Of a stretch of 64,000 nucleotides of DNA, positions 49,919 to 61,451 are shown piece after piece. The notes beneath the pieces are model-generated. The model was not told the origin of the DNA and did no database searches. It saw nothing but the letters and a program-made list of their open reading frames with translations. Made by a program: the position numbers and the translations under genes. Source of the DNA: Calycina herbarum (taxonomy: Eukaryota; Ascomycota; Leotiomycetes; Helotiales; Pezizellaceae); contig LLEY01000130.1 in the NCBI GenBank assembly GCA_001414485.1, positions 111,055-175,054 of the forward strand, in the 5' to 3' direction. The number at the start of each line of letters is the position of its first letter. The stretch's first letter is position 1.

Positions 49919-52526
49919 ATGTGGACGACGACGGTTTTTTCGCTCGTTCTCGCGGGTTGTTTGGTGAGGGAATCGGAGGCGGGGAGTTTGAAGGATATTA
50001 AACATGTCGTTTTGTTCATGCAGGAGAATAGGAGTTTTAATCATGTAGGTACCCTCCTCGCTCTCCGGGTTTCTCGGGATTGGTGTTAAATGTCCTTGGG
50101 GGTTTGAGAAGTTGGTTACTGATGGAGAATAGTATTTTGGAACTATGGCTGGGGTGAGGGGGTTTGCGGATCCGAACGTGCAGGTTAATCCTGACGGGAG
50201 GAATACTTTTCAACAGTGAGTTCTTTTTATTTTTGCTTGGGATGCGATGCGATGAATTCGAGGTTGGGGGTTTGATATCAAATTTGGAAGTCGAAATAGA
50301 GTTTGAAATTTATTCCTTTACTAATCCGGGGAATGATAGATTAGTAAAACACCCCTTACATCCAGTACCTCCAGAACCATACACATCCCTCTCCTTCTTC
50401 GACAGATTATGGCAGTTCATTCTCCTTTTCTTCAAGTAGGTGTCCCTTCTCCTCTTCACCACCTATATTTACAAATTCTAGATTGTTCGCACCAAAGAAA
50501 ACACCAACATCAAGTTACAAGGTAAATCAATTAACACCATGGCATATCAACTACCTAGGTGGCGAATGGCGTCAAGCAACGAAATGCTATGGAGGCGGTG
50601 ACAATTCCTGGGAGGCAGGCCACATTTCATATAATGGGGGTTTATCGAATCAATGGGTTTCGACGAATACGCCTTATAGTTGGGGGTACTTCAAGAGGGA
50701 GGATGTTCCAATACATTGGGATATCGCCGAAGGGTGGACGGTATGTTTCTCTCTCTCCACCTTCCTTTATCCACGAAGGAAAATTTTCACAGTTCTATAT
50801 TTCATCTCTCTCCCCGCCATATTTCAATACCTCAAATCCCATCAAAGCAAAAAAGCTAACTCTTACTCTCCAGGTTGGCGACATGTACCAAGTACAACCC
50901 CCGTCCAAAAATAAACCACACCCAAACTAACGATCAATCTAGGAAGGTATCCTCGCCGCCACAAACCCAAACCGCGTCCTCTGGGTGAGCGGAACAGTAA
51001 ACAACCCCGGATCCCCCAATAATCCCACCGGCGAAGGAAACATGATCCTAGACAACCAAGCTTCACCGGGCTGCAAAAAGCCAAAAGTAAACTGCTTCCC
51101 CTTCACCTGGAAGACCATCCCCGAATACTGGCAAGACGCAGGGGTAAACTGGCAACTCTACCAAGACCCGGATAACTTCGAGGATAACTCCTTGGCTTAC
51201 TTTACTCAATACCAAAAAGCTTCAAAGGATTCCGAACTAAGGAGGAGAGGGAATAGTTATCTGGGTCTAAGACAGTTTTACGAGGATGCGAAGAATGGGG
51301 ATTTGCCTGAGATAAGCATTATTGTTGGACCGGCGGAGTTGGCGGAGCATATGCCTTATTTACCGAGTGATGGGGCTTGGTTGCAGAAGCAGGTTGTGGA
51401 TGCTGTCACGCATTCTCCGAAATACCACGAAACTGCTCTCATAATAAGCTACGACGGTAAATTGATTTCCACCTCCCACTATCTCATCATCGCTCTAACA
51501 AATCTTAAAGAAGTCGGAGGATACGGTGATCACGTCGTTCCCTTCATGTCTCCAAAAGGCACACCTGGAGAATGGATAGACGACCCCTACAACCTCGTAG
51601 GCCACACAGCAATCGGCCCCGGCTACCGTCTCCCCTTCTACATCATCTCACCCTGGACTCGCGGCTCCCACGTTTTTACAGAGCACGCAGACCACAATAG
51701 CCAAAACATGTTTATCGAACACTGGCTCGAAGCCAAGGGTTACGAAAATATCCGAAGTAAAGAAATGAGTCCTTGGCGACGAGCACATATGTCCAACCTC
51801 CTCAACGCTTTTGATTTCGACCATCCAGACTTGAGTTTACCGAATATTACTGCTTCTGAGACGCCATTGACGTGGAGTAGACCCAAGGTGAGACCGGATG
51901 GCCCGTTGGGGAGTATGAGTGATAATTATATTGGGGCGGCGATGTGTCAGGCACGACATAAAACTGCTCACCCTCCTGTTCCTTATGGGAAGGAAAACGC
52001 TGAAGCAGATCCGAGTAAGTTAGTGGAAGAAGGGTTCAGGCAAGTAAGAGGTGCGCTTACGGAGGGACGATATTTGGTTTTTGAATCGAATGGTCTTGCG
52101 TTATCAAACACTGGTGGAAAAGAGGGTAATTTGACAAGCTCAAACGCGACGGCTAGACATGAGGTGATTGAGCAACGATGGATCCTTAACCTCGTAGCCG
52201 AAACTGGGACCCACGAATTTTTCATCCGCTCAGCTCTCGACAATTCCTACATTACCCACAACAAAACACTCACTCCTGAGAAAGAGAACGCGGAAATTTT
52301 CACCATAACGGATTTGGGGAATGGGAAGGGATATCGGATCTTAGGTCTTGGTGTTTCAAACACTACCCAGGATACGGACAGGGAAAAGGAGTTGAGGAAA
52401 GGTTTCAACCCGGGAAAGACATTGATTGTTGGGGAAGGAGGTGGGGTTGAGTTTTTGGATGGTGAGGGTAAGGGGTGGGATGGGGGGAAGGGATGGAAGA
52501 TTTTTAGTGTTACTTATCACGAGTGA
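49919..52526 (+). CDS. Secreted phosphoesterase, phospholipase C family
   Basis: Six exons: 49919-50044, 50133-50215, 50482-50740, 50874-50891 (an 18-nt micro-exon), 50943-51456, 51511-52526 (671 residues). A signal peptide (about 1-21) precedes the bacterial/fungal phosphoesterase domain: KHVVLFMQENRSFNHYFGTM at about 28-47, then HINYLGGEW, SWGYFKREDVPIHWDIAEGWTVGDMYQ, and ISYDEVGGYGDHVVPF. The fold is alkaline-phosphatase-like and metal dependent; fungal members are called non-haemolytic or phosphatidylglycerol-type phospholipase C or acid phosphatase. The last 200 residues form a beta-rich C-terminal region. Intron 5 is 54 bp with no stop, so a transcript retaining it would add 18 residues. 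The micro-exon encodes VGDMYQ. Intron 2 (266 bp) is long and could hide another small exon. Confidence 0.9.
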
Positions 52527-55507
52527 TGGGGCCTTGGGTGATTCTGGGAAGGGAGGGGAGGGAGCTGTTTGCATTTTCATTTTTTTGCATGAGGGTCATG
52601 AGGTTATGAGATTGAATATGGGTATGGGTATATAGGATTGGGTTATGGCTTTCTTGGGTTTGGGTTAGATACCATTTTCATTTTGCGAGACTTGAAATAC
52701 TATTTTTTTTTTGGTGACTAGCTTCTTTGTGTTGTTTTTGCACAGAATCTCAACAGTCGATTGAGAACCGTTTCCAATAATTGCAGGAAAGAAAAAGAGA
52801 CGCATTTTTCGCTCTTCCTCCATATCGGCGTACGCAGTACCCGTAGAATCGAGTTTGTGATTACTGGCGACACAACTGCACCAGACGTCTCAAACAAGCT
52901 CGACGTAACGAAACAAGATTTCCTCCCCTGAAAAGCTTTCATGTTTCTCCACTCTCCCCTTTCAAGTCCAGCCAGCCAGAAATAGGAAGTTATAGAATTT
53001 GCTGTCGAATGTTCTGCTTCTGTCAAGCATCCGCGTCAGGGCGAGAATCATTTTTCGCAAATCTTCATGGACCACCTCTTTCGGAGTGGGGATATCCAGT
53101 CACACTTCGCCACATGTACAATCTTCGTAGCGTCCAGGACGATCTGCGCTTTCTCTCTCTCTAGATCAATAGGGTTTTAATAGAAAAAGGATAGTGGATT
53201 ACTAGGGGCTGCTGGGTAGGGTGTGTGAATTGGTGTTGGTATGTAAGTGGAGAAAAAGACTTGCGAGAACCTAATATGATACCATAAAGGAGTTGAAGTT
53301 TACTTCTCTCAACTCTTAGGTTGGTAGTTCCATTGCGTGTTAATGTTAATCTTCCTAGATTATAGAGATGTTCTTTGTCGAACGAGAGTGTGCTTCTAAA
53401 ATAGTAGCTTATTTCCTTTCCATCATTTCTCGGGGGCCGTATTATGAAGGAGGATATCAAGGAACTTTGCGCACCCTAAATCACTAGCTAGGGATGGGCT
53501 ATTTGAAATGAATCAGACTCGATGCGTTTTGGCTTTTTTTCTCGCTACATCTCTTTTATCAAGTTATTACATACTCACCCATCTTGGAGATTGAAGGTGT
53601 TTTCCAGGTCATCCTTCTTTATGAATGTGGATAGCCTTCACAACATTCTTGGTCGCTCGGCGAAATAACAGATCTGTGGTAGGTATGCCGCTGGGGAAAC
53701 TCTCTTTGTTGTGGTGCTGTAGTGCAAGAAAACTAACTTTGGTGTTTTGATTTTTGAAATTACAGAGAAGACATTAAAGCTTTCGTGATCATACTGAGGA
53801 TTAGAAGAGGTGAAGAATTCGGGAGTTGCTGTCGAAATCTTTACTGCTGTTGAATAGCTTTATACTTCGAAACGGAGTGTATTGATGTCGTAGCTCTTAT
53901 GATAATTCTTCTCTCGGGTAACAGGCTCCTTCTAAATTGCACTTTACTCTCCACTTGGATTTCAGACATCGGACATCATTTGAGAACCGACATGCTCTTC
54001 GATGGTCCAGAAGTTCAAGTTATGATTCTATCTCTTCGAATTGTACGACTTCTTGGATACAGAAAGTTAGAGAACTAGCAGTTGTTGCCCAGGTATTTAG
54101 GCTACTCTTATTAAGTTGAATAAGAAACCCCACCATTGATCCCTGTTATACCAATCAACACCACTCGAGGGGTCTTCGCTCATTATCTTAAGAGGGTTTT
54201 TAAGTAGGCGAGACATTCACTTGTACACCTATCATTGAGAAGGAGCAAAAATGATATATATAGATGCTTGCCTCAAATCCACTTACAATTCACTGGGTAA
54301 GATTTCTTCCACCATAATTACTATGCTCGATAACCTCTCAAGGCTCACTAAAGGAGAAGACTCTTCATAAAGGTCTTCAACAATTGGCCTAAGGTTAACA
54401 AGCTCGCATACAAAAGACCTCGTGGACCATTACACTTGGAGAAGTTCCAGGAAATGTGGGGAATTGCCATTCGTCGCAAAATGGCGTCTTGGGGATACAC
54501 TGAAAGCAGTTTGAAAACAACACGGCGGAAACTCGCTTCTCTCTCTTTGTTTGAATAAGGAGAAGATGCAGAGAGTTGCTGTCGAATGGTTTTTGTATTG
54601 GCGAAGCAGGTTTAAGGTGGGGTTCTTGGTAGCTCCCGAGGTGCCTGTGGGGAAATGCTTTCTCGATTATGAACGCCGCTTCATGGACCTCTCACGTTGA
54701 AAGATTAATCATGGCCTCAACACATAGTCAACCTTGGTTTCAATGGCTACCTGTTTCTCTGTATTCCCGACCACCCCTGCACAGCCAAGTACCCATTTTG
54801 GAGCGATGTGCATATTTTGTTACAAGTCGCGAAAACTTCTAGTAATTAATCAACTAAAAATAAAACCAGAAATCCTAATATCTTCTTTTATAAAGCCCGA
54901 TTCTGTCATTTAGAACGTGTAATGATAGCTTAAGCATAGATCTTAAATCATATGAGAATTTTAATCTTATCGAGAGAACTGTAAGTGATGTTTCTAGGGT
55001 TGTAGGTGAAAAAGCTCTGAATTTGCAATCATGCAGCTAAGACGGGGCAAAAGCCACACGTGATCGTGCTCACTCCGCGTTTTTGAAGATTTAAGTAAAT
55101 ATTGAGAGCTGGCCCTCCTGGTTATCATTTAAGGAAACCCTTTGATATGTGGATTGTAACCCCCTCCCCCCTCCCAAGAATCATACCACCCTAAACTCAA
55201 GAGGAATAACGGGGGGAAATGTGGCGAAAACCCTCCTGTGCTTCTAAATCTCAAATCGGCTCAACTTATATATCCGATTCCATCTAAACCCCTTCATCTT
55301 GCTTATCCAACTTGAAATCAAGCAGACAGCACCTCTCGAAGGCCCGCTCGAAAAGCACGGAGAATACGAAAAGCTCTTTAGCAAAGCAAATTGTCCTCGT
55401 AAATAAGTAACTCGCGAGCTCGAGGCCCTTCCATCTGAAGCCATGGAACTTCAAGAAGATAAGGAACTTCATGTATCGACATATTAAGAAGGTTCAGAGT
55501 AAGTCCA
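52527..55507. other. Gene-poor 3 kb with dispersed repeats
   Basis: No gene supported. Copies of the GTTGCTGTCGAAT repeat lie at 52995-53030, 53821-53865 and 54571-54600. Remaining frames are short and compositionally random. Confidence 0.4.
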
Positions 55508-55846
55508 TTGAAAACTGAGATTGAATTGAAAGCACCTACGGCCTATTCTAGCACAACTTTCTATTATTACTACAGAAATTGGATCCATGATATCATTTCG
55601 TGGTCGTTGTGTGAAGGCTATTCTGGATTTCCATATTCTTCACTAGAGTTTGTTTTCCCTGAAAGACCATGGGAGGAAAATCTTCGAGTCTACAATGTCT
55701 TAAGTTCAATAATCCATACCTCTCCCAATGATCCAGGAGTCATATCATGGAATCGGTTAGAAATGGAGAGTACAACGTGTCCCAGAGTTCTTCCTAAATA
55801 TGTGTTTGATCGAAGTATAGATGTCTTACGAAAATGGTTGGTATGA
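55508..55846 (+). CDS. Hypothetical short ORF, 112 residues
   Basis: Plus-strand frame with a normal-looking composition (for example RNWIHDIISWSLCEGY and SSLEFVFPERPWEENLRVYNVL). No known domain, no signal peptide, no intron signals tested. It stands alone in a degraded region, so it could be a gene fragment or chance. Confidence 0.2.
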   Translation: MKTEIELKAPTAYSSTTFYYYYRNWIHDIISWSLCEGYSGFPYSSLEFVFPERPWEENLRVYNVLSSIIHTSPNDPGVISWNRLEMESTTCPRVLPKYVFDRSIDVLRKWLV

Positions 55847-56920
55847 CTTGGTGGTCATTAGCGTGATGCAAAAAGAGTATATTATCGTTCGTGCATACCG
55901 GGTAAAGCTAGCTACTCTATTTACTTAAATAGACCTTAAGCGAGAAGGTCACGTGAAGTGCTATTCACTCTTGAATATACCGACAAAAATACTAAAGCGT
56001 CATTTCTAGCTTATTAGCGTTGTTTCTTCGAAAATTATAAATAACGTAACTTGTTCCTCCTGAAAATCTCAGTACCACTTTTACGGTGGTTAGTTTGGTC
56101 ATCTTTGGCTATTAAAGTTTGATTGTGATAAGCCAGGAAGTGATAAAAAGGGAGTTGGACACTCGAGATTCGGTCGAGAAACATTTCAACGTTACGTTCC
56201 ACTGTTCCTTTGGCAAAGTCGTGAGAGCCTCGGTAAATCATTTTTGTAGCTCTCAGAGAGGAGAATTGAGAGCCATCAGTTGCCGTGAATAGATCGTAAA
56301 AAAAGAAATAAACTGTGTCAGTTGTGTCAGTTGACGAGAGAATTGATATTGACAGCAAATTAAACAAAAGCTATAGTCATGATATTATTTTGAGGAGGTT
56401 GTTTGAGGGTCTTCAGAAGTCTTCAAGTATTTCGACTTGTGGAGCATTTTCGGTCACTGCTAGATATTTTGATCAGTTTGTAGAAGTTTGCTTCGGTCAA
56501 TGAACTTCTGTTTGGAGAATGGGGTTGGTTCTGCTTGTAGAATATGATCCCAAGAAAGAAGTGTTTTTTATATTTCACTTTCCTCTCCGTGTGTATTTAT
56601 TCTCTTGTATTCATTCATGGTCATCGCACTCTTACACACTCAGAGTAGCAAGAAAACAACCAAGCAGCGCATTATGTCGGCGTGGTTTCAAATTCCCTTG
56701 AGATCATTGACCCTTCAGCTTGCTTAATGATAATTTTCAGATTCCAAATTCCAAGAGTCTTTTTTAGAAAAATCCCAGTAGCCGGAATATCAATGACGAT
56801 GAGCGAGACTCTAGATAAACGGTCTAAAGATTATTCTAACAGCTATTAGCGAGATAATCTCGAGTTTAAAACTGGAGACAGGAAGCGGGGAATCCTGTCT
56901 TCAATGAAAGACTGGCAATT

Positions 56921-57205
56921 TCATAAGAAAATGACTGCACTGTTTTCCAACTCATAGCAGTGAGAAAGCAAAGTCAATTTATCAAATCCGGGGTTTTCGA
57001 CTCCTCTGAAAGCATAAGGGTTATTACGACACAGAATTATTTTGTAGAAGAATGAATAGTTGCAAGCAAGGTTTTCTATAGCAAGAAGGTTTTCGACGGC
57101 AACCCGTGGCGAAAGTCCACGCTTATTTTTCCAGTGTTCAACCATGAGATAAAGCTTACCATGGCGTTCCTCGAATGGACCAGCAAGCCTGTATGACGGT
57201 GGCAA
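56921..57205 (-). CDS. Hypothetical short ORF, 94 residues, possibly a gene fragment
   Basis: Minus-strand frame containing RLAGPFEERHGKLYLMVEHW and VAVENLLAIENLACNYSFF. Composition looks protein-like, but no family is recognised and no neighbouring exon could be joined to it. Confidence 0.2.
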   Translation of the reverse strand: MPPSYRLAGPFEERHGKLYLMVEHWKNKRGLSPRVAVENLLAIENLACNYSFFYKIILCRNNPYAFRGVENPGFDKLTLLSHCYELENSAVIFL

Positions 57206-58401
57206 AGAATCTTTGCAATACGGAAAAGAAAACTGAATCCTTCGAGACCTGCTTTTGTGGATGCTATAGATTGATCCTAGTGACTATATGAAGATATATA
57301 AGCCAGAAGAAAAATCCACAATCGCCCTCAAATCCGATTGTGCCGTCTCGTCAACTTTCAAAATATGACAACAGCATGGATCATAAATACGAAATATCGA
57401 CCACAGACTTCCGCCCGCGCTGGTTGATGAAATACTAGGGTGGGTAAGTGCCTGTACGTCTGGTTCCGTCAAACAAGCGTGTTCCGTAAAACATCATCGA
57501 CTTACGGAGAGCACTCCTTGCACCCTTTTTATCAATAATGACCAGGAGGGAGCAGAATACGATGCCGAGTTTTTCTAAGTACATATCTATGGCCCTCTTT
57601 TACTTACTCAAGTATGTAGAGATCTGCAAGCGACGAAATTTCCATTTCCCTCTTTCCTCAAAAGTGAAAACTACCGTAGGAAAGAACCTGAGGCAATAAT
57701 TTTAGCAACTTCTAGACACAATACCCAAGTTTCCAGTAGCGTACAAAAGTTTACTTAAGAAGGATAAAGCCTAAGACTTTTTCGAAAGCAAGAGAAAGGT
57801 CGACAGCAACTTGAGTGGGACGAGACGACTAGGCGGTGAACCCAAGTCAAGTAGAAGTCCCGCCCTCAAGTTTACAGACTTGACGCTTGAATACAATATT
57901 ACGGCACCTGCTGATGAGAGAATGCAGGAGTACAATTGGACAAACGATTTATAGAATGGCTCTTTGGCTTGGTACTGAGAAATGTCAAATTCGTTTGCAG
58001 GGAAATTTAAAGGCTCTAAACTTATCCACGTACAAAGGCATCCCAACTCTAAAGCGCTAACATATATCTTGAATGCAATTTTTGAATCTGGTAACTTGGA
58101 AAGTACAATAGGTCGTATTTTCTAGAAAACTAATTTTGTTTAAAACCCTATAGCTTTACTCGAACCTCACTCGACATTCCAAACAAGTGAAACTTGTGGG
58201 AAGGCTAACTTATAAAAGGAACACAAGGTGGCAAGAACCATTAGACACCAGACCTACATTGAGTAGCTTGGATCATTGGTTTTTGCAACCTTAAACTGCC
58301 GGTCGGCTGTTGGATTAAGTAAGTACTCTTGGTGCATCGGCTTTTTGCAACTCTCAGAGACTGAGCTTCGAGGGTAAAGGTCGCGAGATTAAAGCGCGAT
58401 T
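57206..58401. other. Degraded sequence, no gene supported
   Basis: Short frames on both strands, none with a recognisable motif. Low-level AT enrichment. Confidence 0.35.
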
Positions 58402-58818
58402 TCAAGTATGATATAGAAGAACATCGACAACAAGAAAACAATCGACAGCAAGTATTGTTGAAGGCAAGGGTTGAAGAGTGAATTGGAATTCGAGGAGTGG
58501 GTGGTAACTCCAACTTTCATTTTCACAGAACCACCTGGCATCGAGATTGAGCATTACAATGAACCCCTCGTGTTGCCTGGTGATGGTGAAATCCGTGAAC
58601 ATCGTTTCTTCCAATCGGACGAAGCTTGCGTTATTGAGATAGGGCAGCCATCCAATGAGACACTCTCCTTCGACTTCTGATAATGGGCTAGGGTCTGGCG
58701 TCTTTATTTTTGAAAGAGTATCATAATCGAACTCCCTCCGCAATGAGTCCTCCAATAACCCCGGCAGCAACTTAAACAAAGTTCTTCTCGAGTATGGCTT
58801 CGTGTTAAGACTCGGCAA
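58402..58818 (-). CDS. Hypothetical ORF, 138 residues, possibly a broken gene
   Basis: Minus-strand frame with a coding-like part (LFKLLPGLLEDSLRREFDYD, then PLSEVEGECLIGWLPYLNN). A second minus-strand frame at 58860-59123 with similar character precedes it, separated by stops, so both may be pieces of one decayed gene. An overlapping plus-strand frame (58471-58680) is also protein-like, so even the strand is uncertain. Confidence 0.22.
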   Translation of the reverse strand: MPSLNTKPYSRRTLFKLLPGLLEDSLRREFDYDTLSKIKTPDPSPLSEVEGECLIGWLPYLNNASFVRLEETMFTDFTITRQHEGFIVMLNLDARWFCENESWSYHPLLEFQFTLQPLPSTILAVDCFLVVDVLLYHT

Positions 58819-59789
58819 TCATTCAGACACCGACATCGCCAATCTCGTTGACGAACATGTTATCGTCTCCTAAAAAGTTTGGTCGACCGAATTCCCGATA
58901 AACGGCTGGGGCTCATGATTAACTCTCGACATTCAAGCTGCCAGTTCGTATTAAACTTATAACTCATAGCAATCTGTTGCGCCTCCGAGGGTGTGTTGTA
59001 ACATCCGACGCTATTCAGCTCATCCTCCGCAAGCTCTCCCATAGACCCGTGCGAGCAACTCAAATCGAGCCCGATGAGACGAGTAATATGCTCGGGCGTC
59101 CTACGACCCATGATTCGCATCAATCCTTCGATTCCGGCACCATCTATTCTGGTTTTCGTTACAATTTTGTGCAGTTATTGATGTGATGGATGATGCTTGC
59201 TAGGTAAACAGGGCACCGAAGAGCAAGGCGCTCCATAGCAGCTATTGTCTGTCAAAAACGTTTACAACCCAGGTGCTTTTTTACTTACCCTCTCCTTACC
59301 TTCTCGAGTGCGGTTCCTTATCGAGGACAGCGCCTAGTGTTTTACCCTAGGCGTGACAACTTCAAGATGGAGCCGCCGAACCAATGTTGGAGAACGCGAG
59401 TACGCATAAGCACTATCGACCAGCTCTTGGACTTCTTTGGATGCATAGACTTGGAAGACGGCGGGCTCTCTTTCCAAGTAGGCGGTTCTTTCAGCCGCTA
59501 TCTGAATCGTATAATTTATGTGCGTGGGAAATCAGTCGGCGCAGAATTCTGGCGAAAGGGCTGAGTATGTCTGTGGCGACTTCAGGGGGAATACCTTGTA
59601 GATCTGTTCCCGGGTGGTCATGTTGAATTGCTTTTTTGTTAGTTTTGGCGCTATACGGAGGCCAGTACTTGCAACGCGCTGCGGAGATTGAGGTGATGTT
59701 GAAAAGATGCTACAAGGCATGGCCATAATATACCTATGGTCGCTCCTACCCAACATCGCTAATGGATCACGTGAATCGCTTCGCGGCAT

Positions 59790-59965
59790 CCTTCCTTCCC
59801 TTTAAGGCAAAACTTGCTTCGCTACACTAGCGCACTTTTGCAAGAAGGGAAGGAGTGACCTTGGAAACAGAGTTTATTCCTCTAGGTCGTTCCTTCCCTG
59901 CATGACACTCACTCGCGGCAATACTTGCCGCGATTTTGGAAGCTTGAGAGGAGCGACCTCTTCGT
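59790..59965. repeat. Cluster of GGAAGG-type repeats on both strands
   Basis: GAAGGGAAGGAGTGACCTTGG at 59843-59863, the reverse form GGTCGTTCCTTCCC near 59885, and GAGGAGCGACCTC near 59951. CTTCCTTCCC at 59790-59800 is a further relative. This is the same family as at 37.4 and 43.4 kb. The inverted arrangement could form a hairpin. Confidence 0.5.
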
Positions 59966-60134
59966 CAAATCACCCATCACGAAAAAGAAACGGAGAAAAA
60001 GACAGACGCAAGTCACCAAATTCAATTGGAGCCCTCAATTATCCCAAATAGATTTTACCACGAGAAGATACTACAGTCAACATGGTTAGTGATGGCGTCC
60101 ATCCCCGTGCTCAATTTGGATTATTTCCAAACCC

Positions 60135-60485
60135 ATGCGGGATGAAGCTATACAGCCTATTTTGAAATTGGCGACTAGTTCGTGCAGCGTTTTAAGAGTG
60201 TGTGGTGTTGCTGACGAGAACAATCCTTGCTACGAGGCCCGTGAGGGGATGGATGATGGGCATGAGGATGAGGAGACAGACGAGACAGATGAGGGGGAGG
60301 TGCAATGGTTTTGTGATTCCACTCCGAAATCTTCTTATGTGAGCTTGATTTGTGGTATTCGTTTCTTTGGTGTACATCTTCGTCGAAGTGGGTATTTATG
60401 GTCATACTATTTTCAGTTGACTGATTGTCTCAATTTTTATGCTCAACGTTCTTCTTCCAAGTCTAAGAAATTTGAATTGCCATAA
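60135..60485 (+). CDS. Hypothetical short ORF with acidic stretch, 116 residues
   Basis: Plus-strand frame with an acidic low-complexity segment (DDGHEDEETDETDEGEVQWF) and a C-terminal Ser/Lys-rich end. No known domain. It sits directly before a tandem repeat array. Confidence 0.2.
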   Translation: MRDEAIQPILKLATSSCSVLRVCGVADENNPCYEAREGMDDGHEDEETDETDEGEVQWFCDSTPKSSYVSLICGIRFFGVHLRRSGYLWSYYFQLTDCLNFYAQRSSSKSKKFELP

Positions 60486-60511
60486 ATAGTGGCGATAAAG
60501 GAGGTGAAATG

Positions 60512-60930
60512 AATTTGTTACACATCGCACTTCTTGAAGTTGTAGATTGATTTTGTTGCAAGTGGCACTCTCAAGATTAAGTACTACTTTTTATTGTGGA
60601 TTGATTTTGTTGTACAACGTACTTCTGAGGGCTGGGTACTATTATCCGATCCGGGTTTTCTTTTGTTCCAAATCGCACTTCCAAGGTGGGGTACTCATAG
60701 ATAGATTTCTTTGAAAAGTTTCTAAGTTTGTTCACTGAAAGATTTTGTTACACATCGCTTTTCTCAGAGTTTAATTCTAATATCTCATGCTGTAATAATT
60801 TTGTTGCAAGTCGCTCTTCTCAAGGTTGAGGTCTACTATCTTATCCTGGATTGGTTTTGTTGCAAATAGTACTTTCAAGGTTAATCATAACTATCCTCAT
60901 GATTTTGTGGCATATCGCGCTGTGAAAAGG
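60512..60930. repeat. Degenerate tandem array, about eight units of roughly 50-57 bp
   Basis: Units begin with ATTTTGTTGCAARTCGCACTT or a variant, near 60512, 60550, 60604, 60660, 60741, 60797, 60853 and 60901. Most continue with CTCAAGGTTRAGTACTACTAT. Spacing is mostly 48-57 bp, with one shorter and one longer interval. No coding frame runs through the array. Confidence 0.8.
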
Positions 60931-61451
60931 CTAGTTAGCTGCACCTCTCACTTATAAAATCTGATATAATGTTTAAATAACCTTCTTTCGCGAGAATATT
61001 CAGTAACTGAGAGTCTTAAATACTACTTACTCTACTACATAATAATTACTAACGATAGAACCTTAATATATACCTGTAACTTGACTTATTAAAAGAGATT
61101 TTCGAGAGATTTGAAACAACCAAATGAAAGACAAGGAGATATGAGATTAAAATTGATTTATATTTTATGAGTTATTACAGTAAGTTCATATACGCATTTA
61201 TATTCTTCGAAGTATTTCGGAGAATTTCTTTTCATGAAGGTACTTACCTAAATACTAAGTAAGTCAAGTAACTTGCACTTCGCTATTACTCGCTGTAAGG
61301 TCATATACTCGATTTCTTTCTCCGAACCATTTTGTAGAATTTCTTTTCATAAAGATACTTACGGAAATACCAAGCTCTTGAAAACACTTTCAGGGTTGTA
61401 TCACATGACATTCCCCCCTGAAATCACTCAATTTTCTATGTAAACAAACTT
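60931..61451. other. AT-rich segment with a 40-bp direct repeat
   Basis: AT-rich and frameless. AGAATTTCTTTTCAT-x-AAG-x-TACTTAC occurs at about 61219-61250 and again at about 61335-61365, followed each time by an AAATAC-x-AAG tail. The right end is the 3' flank of the six-exon gene. Confidence 0.5.

Noticed and set aside
43791..52526. Secondary-metabolite gene cluster
   Set aside because: No polyketide synthase, peptide synthetase, terpene cyclase or transporter is present; only a loose neighbourhood can be claimed.
60135..60930. The tandem array as a repeat-protein gene
   Set aside because: Unit lengths vary and are not multiples of three, and stops occur in all frames.
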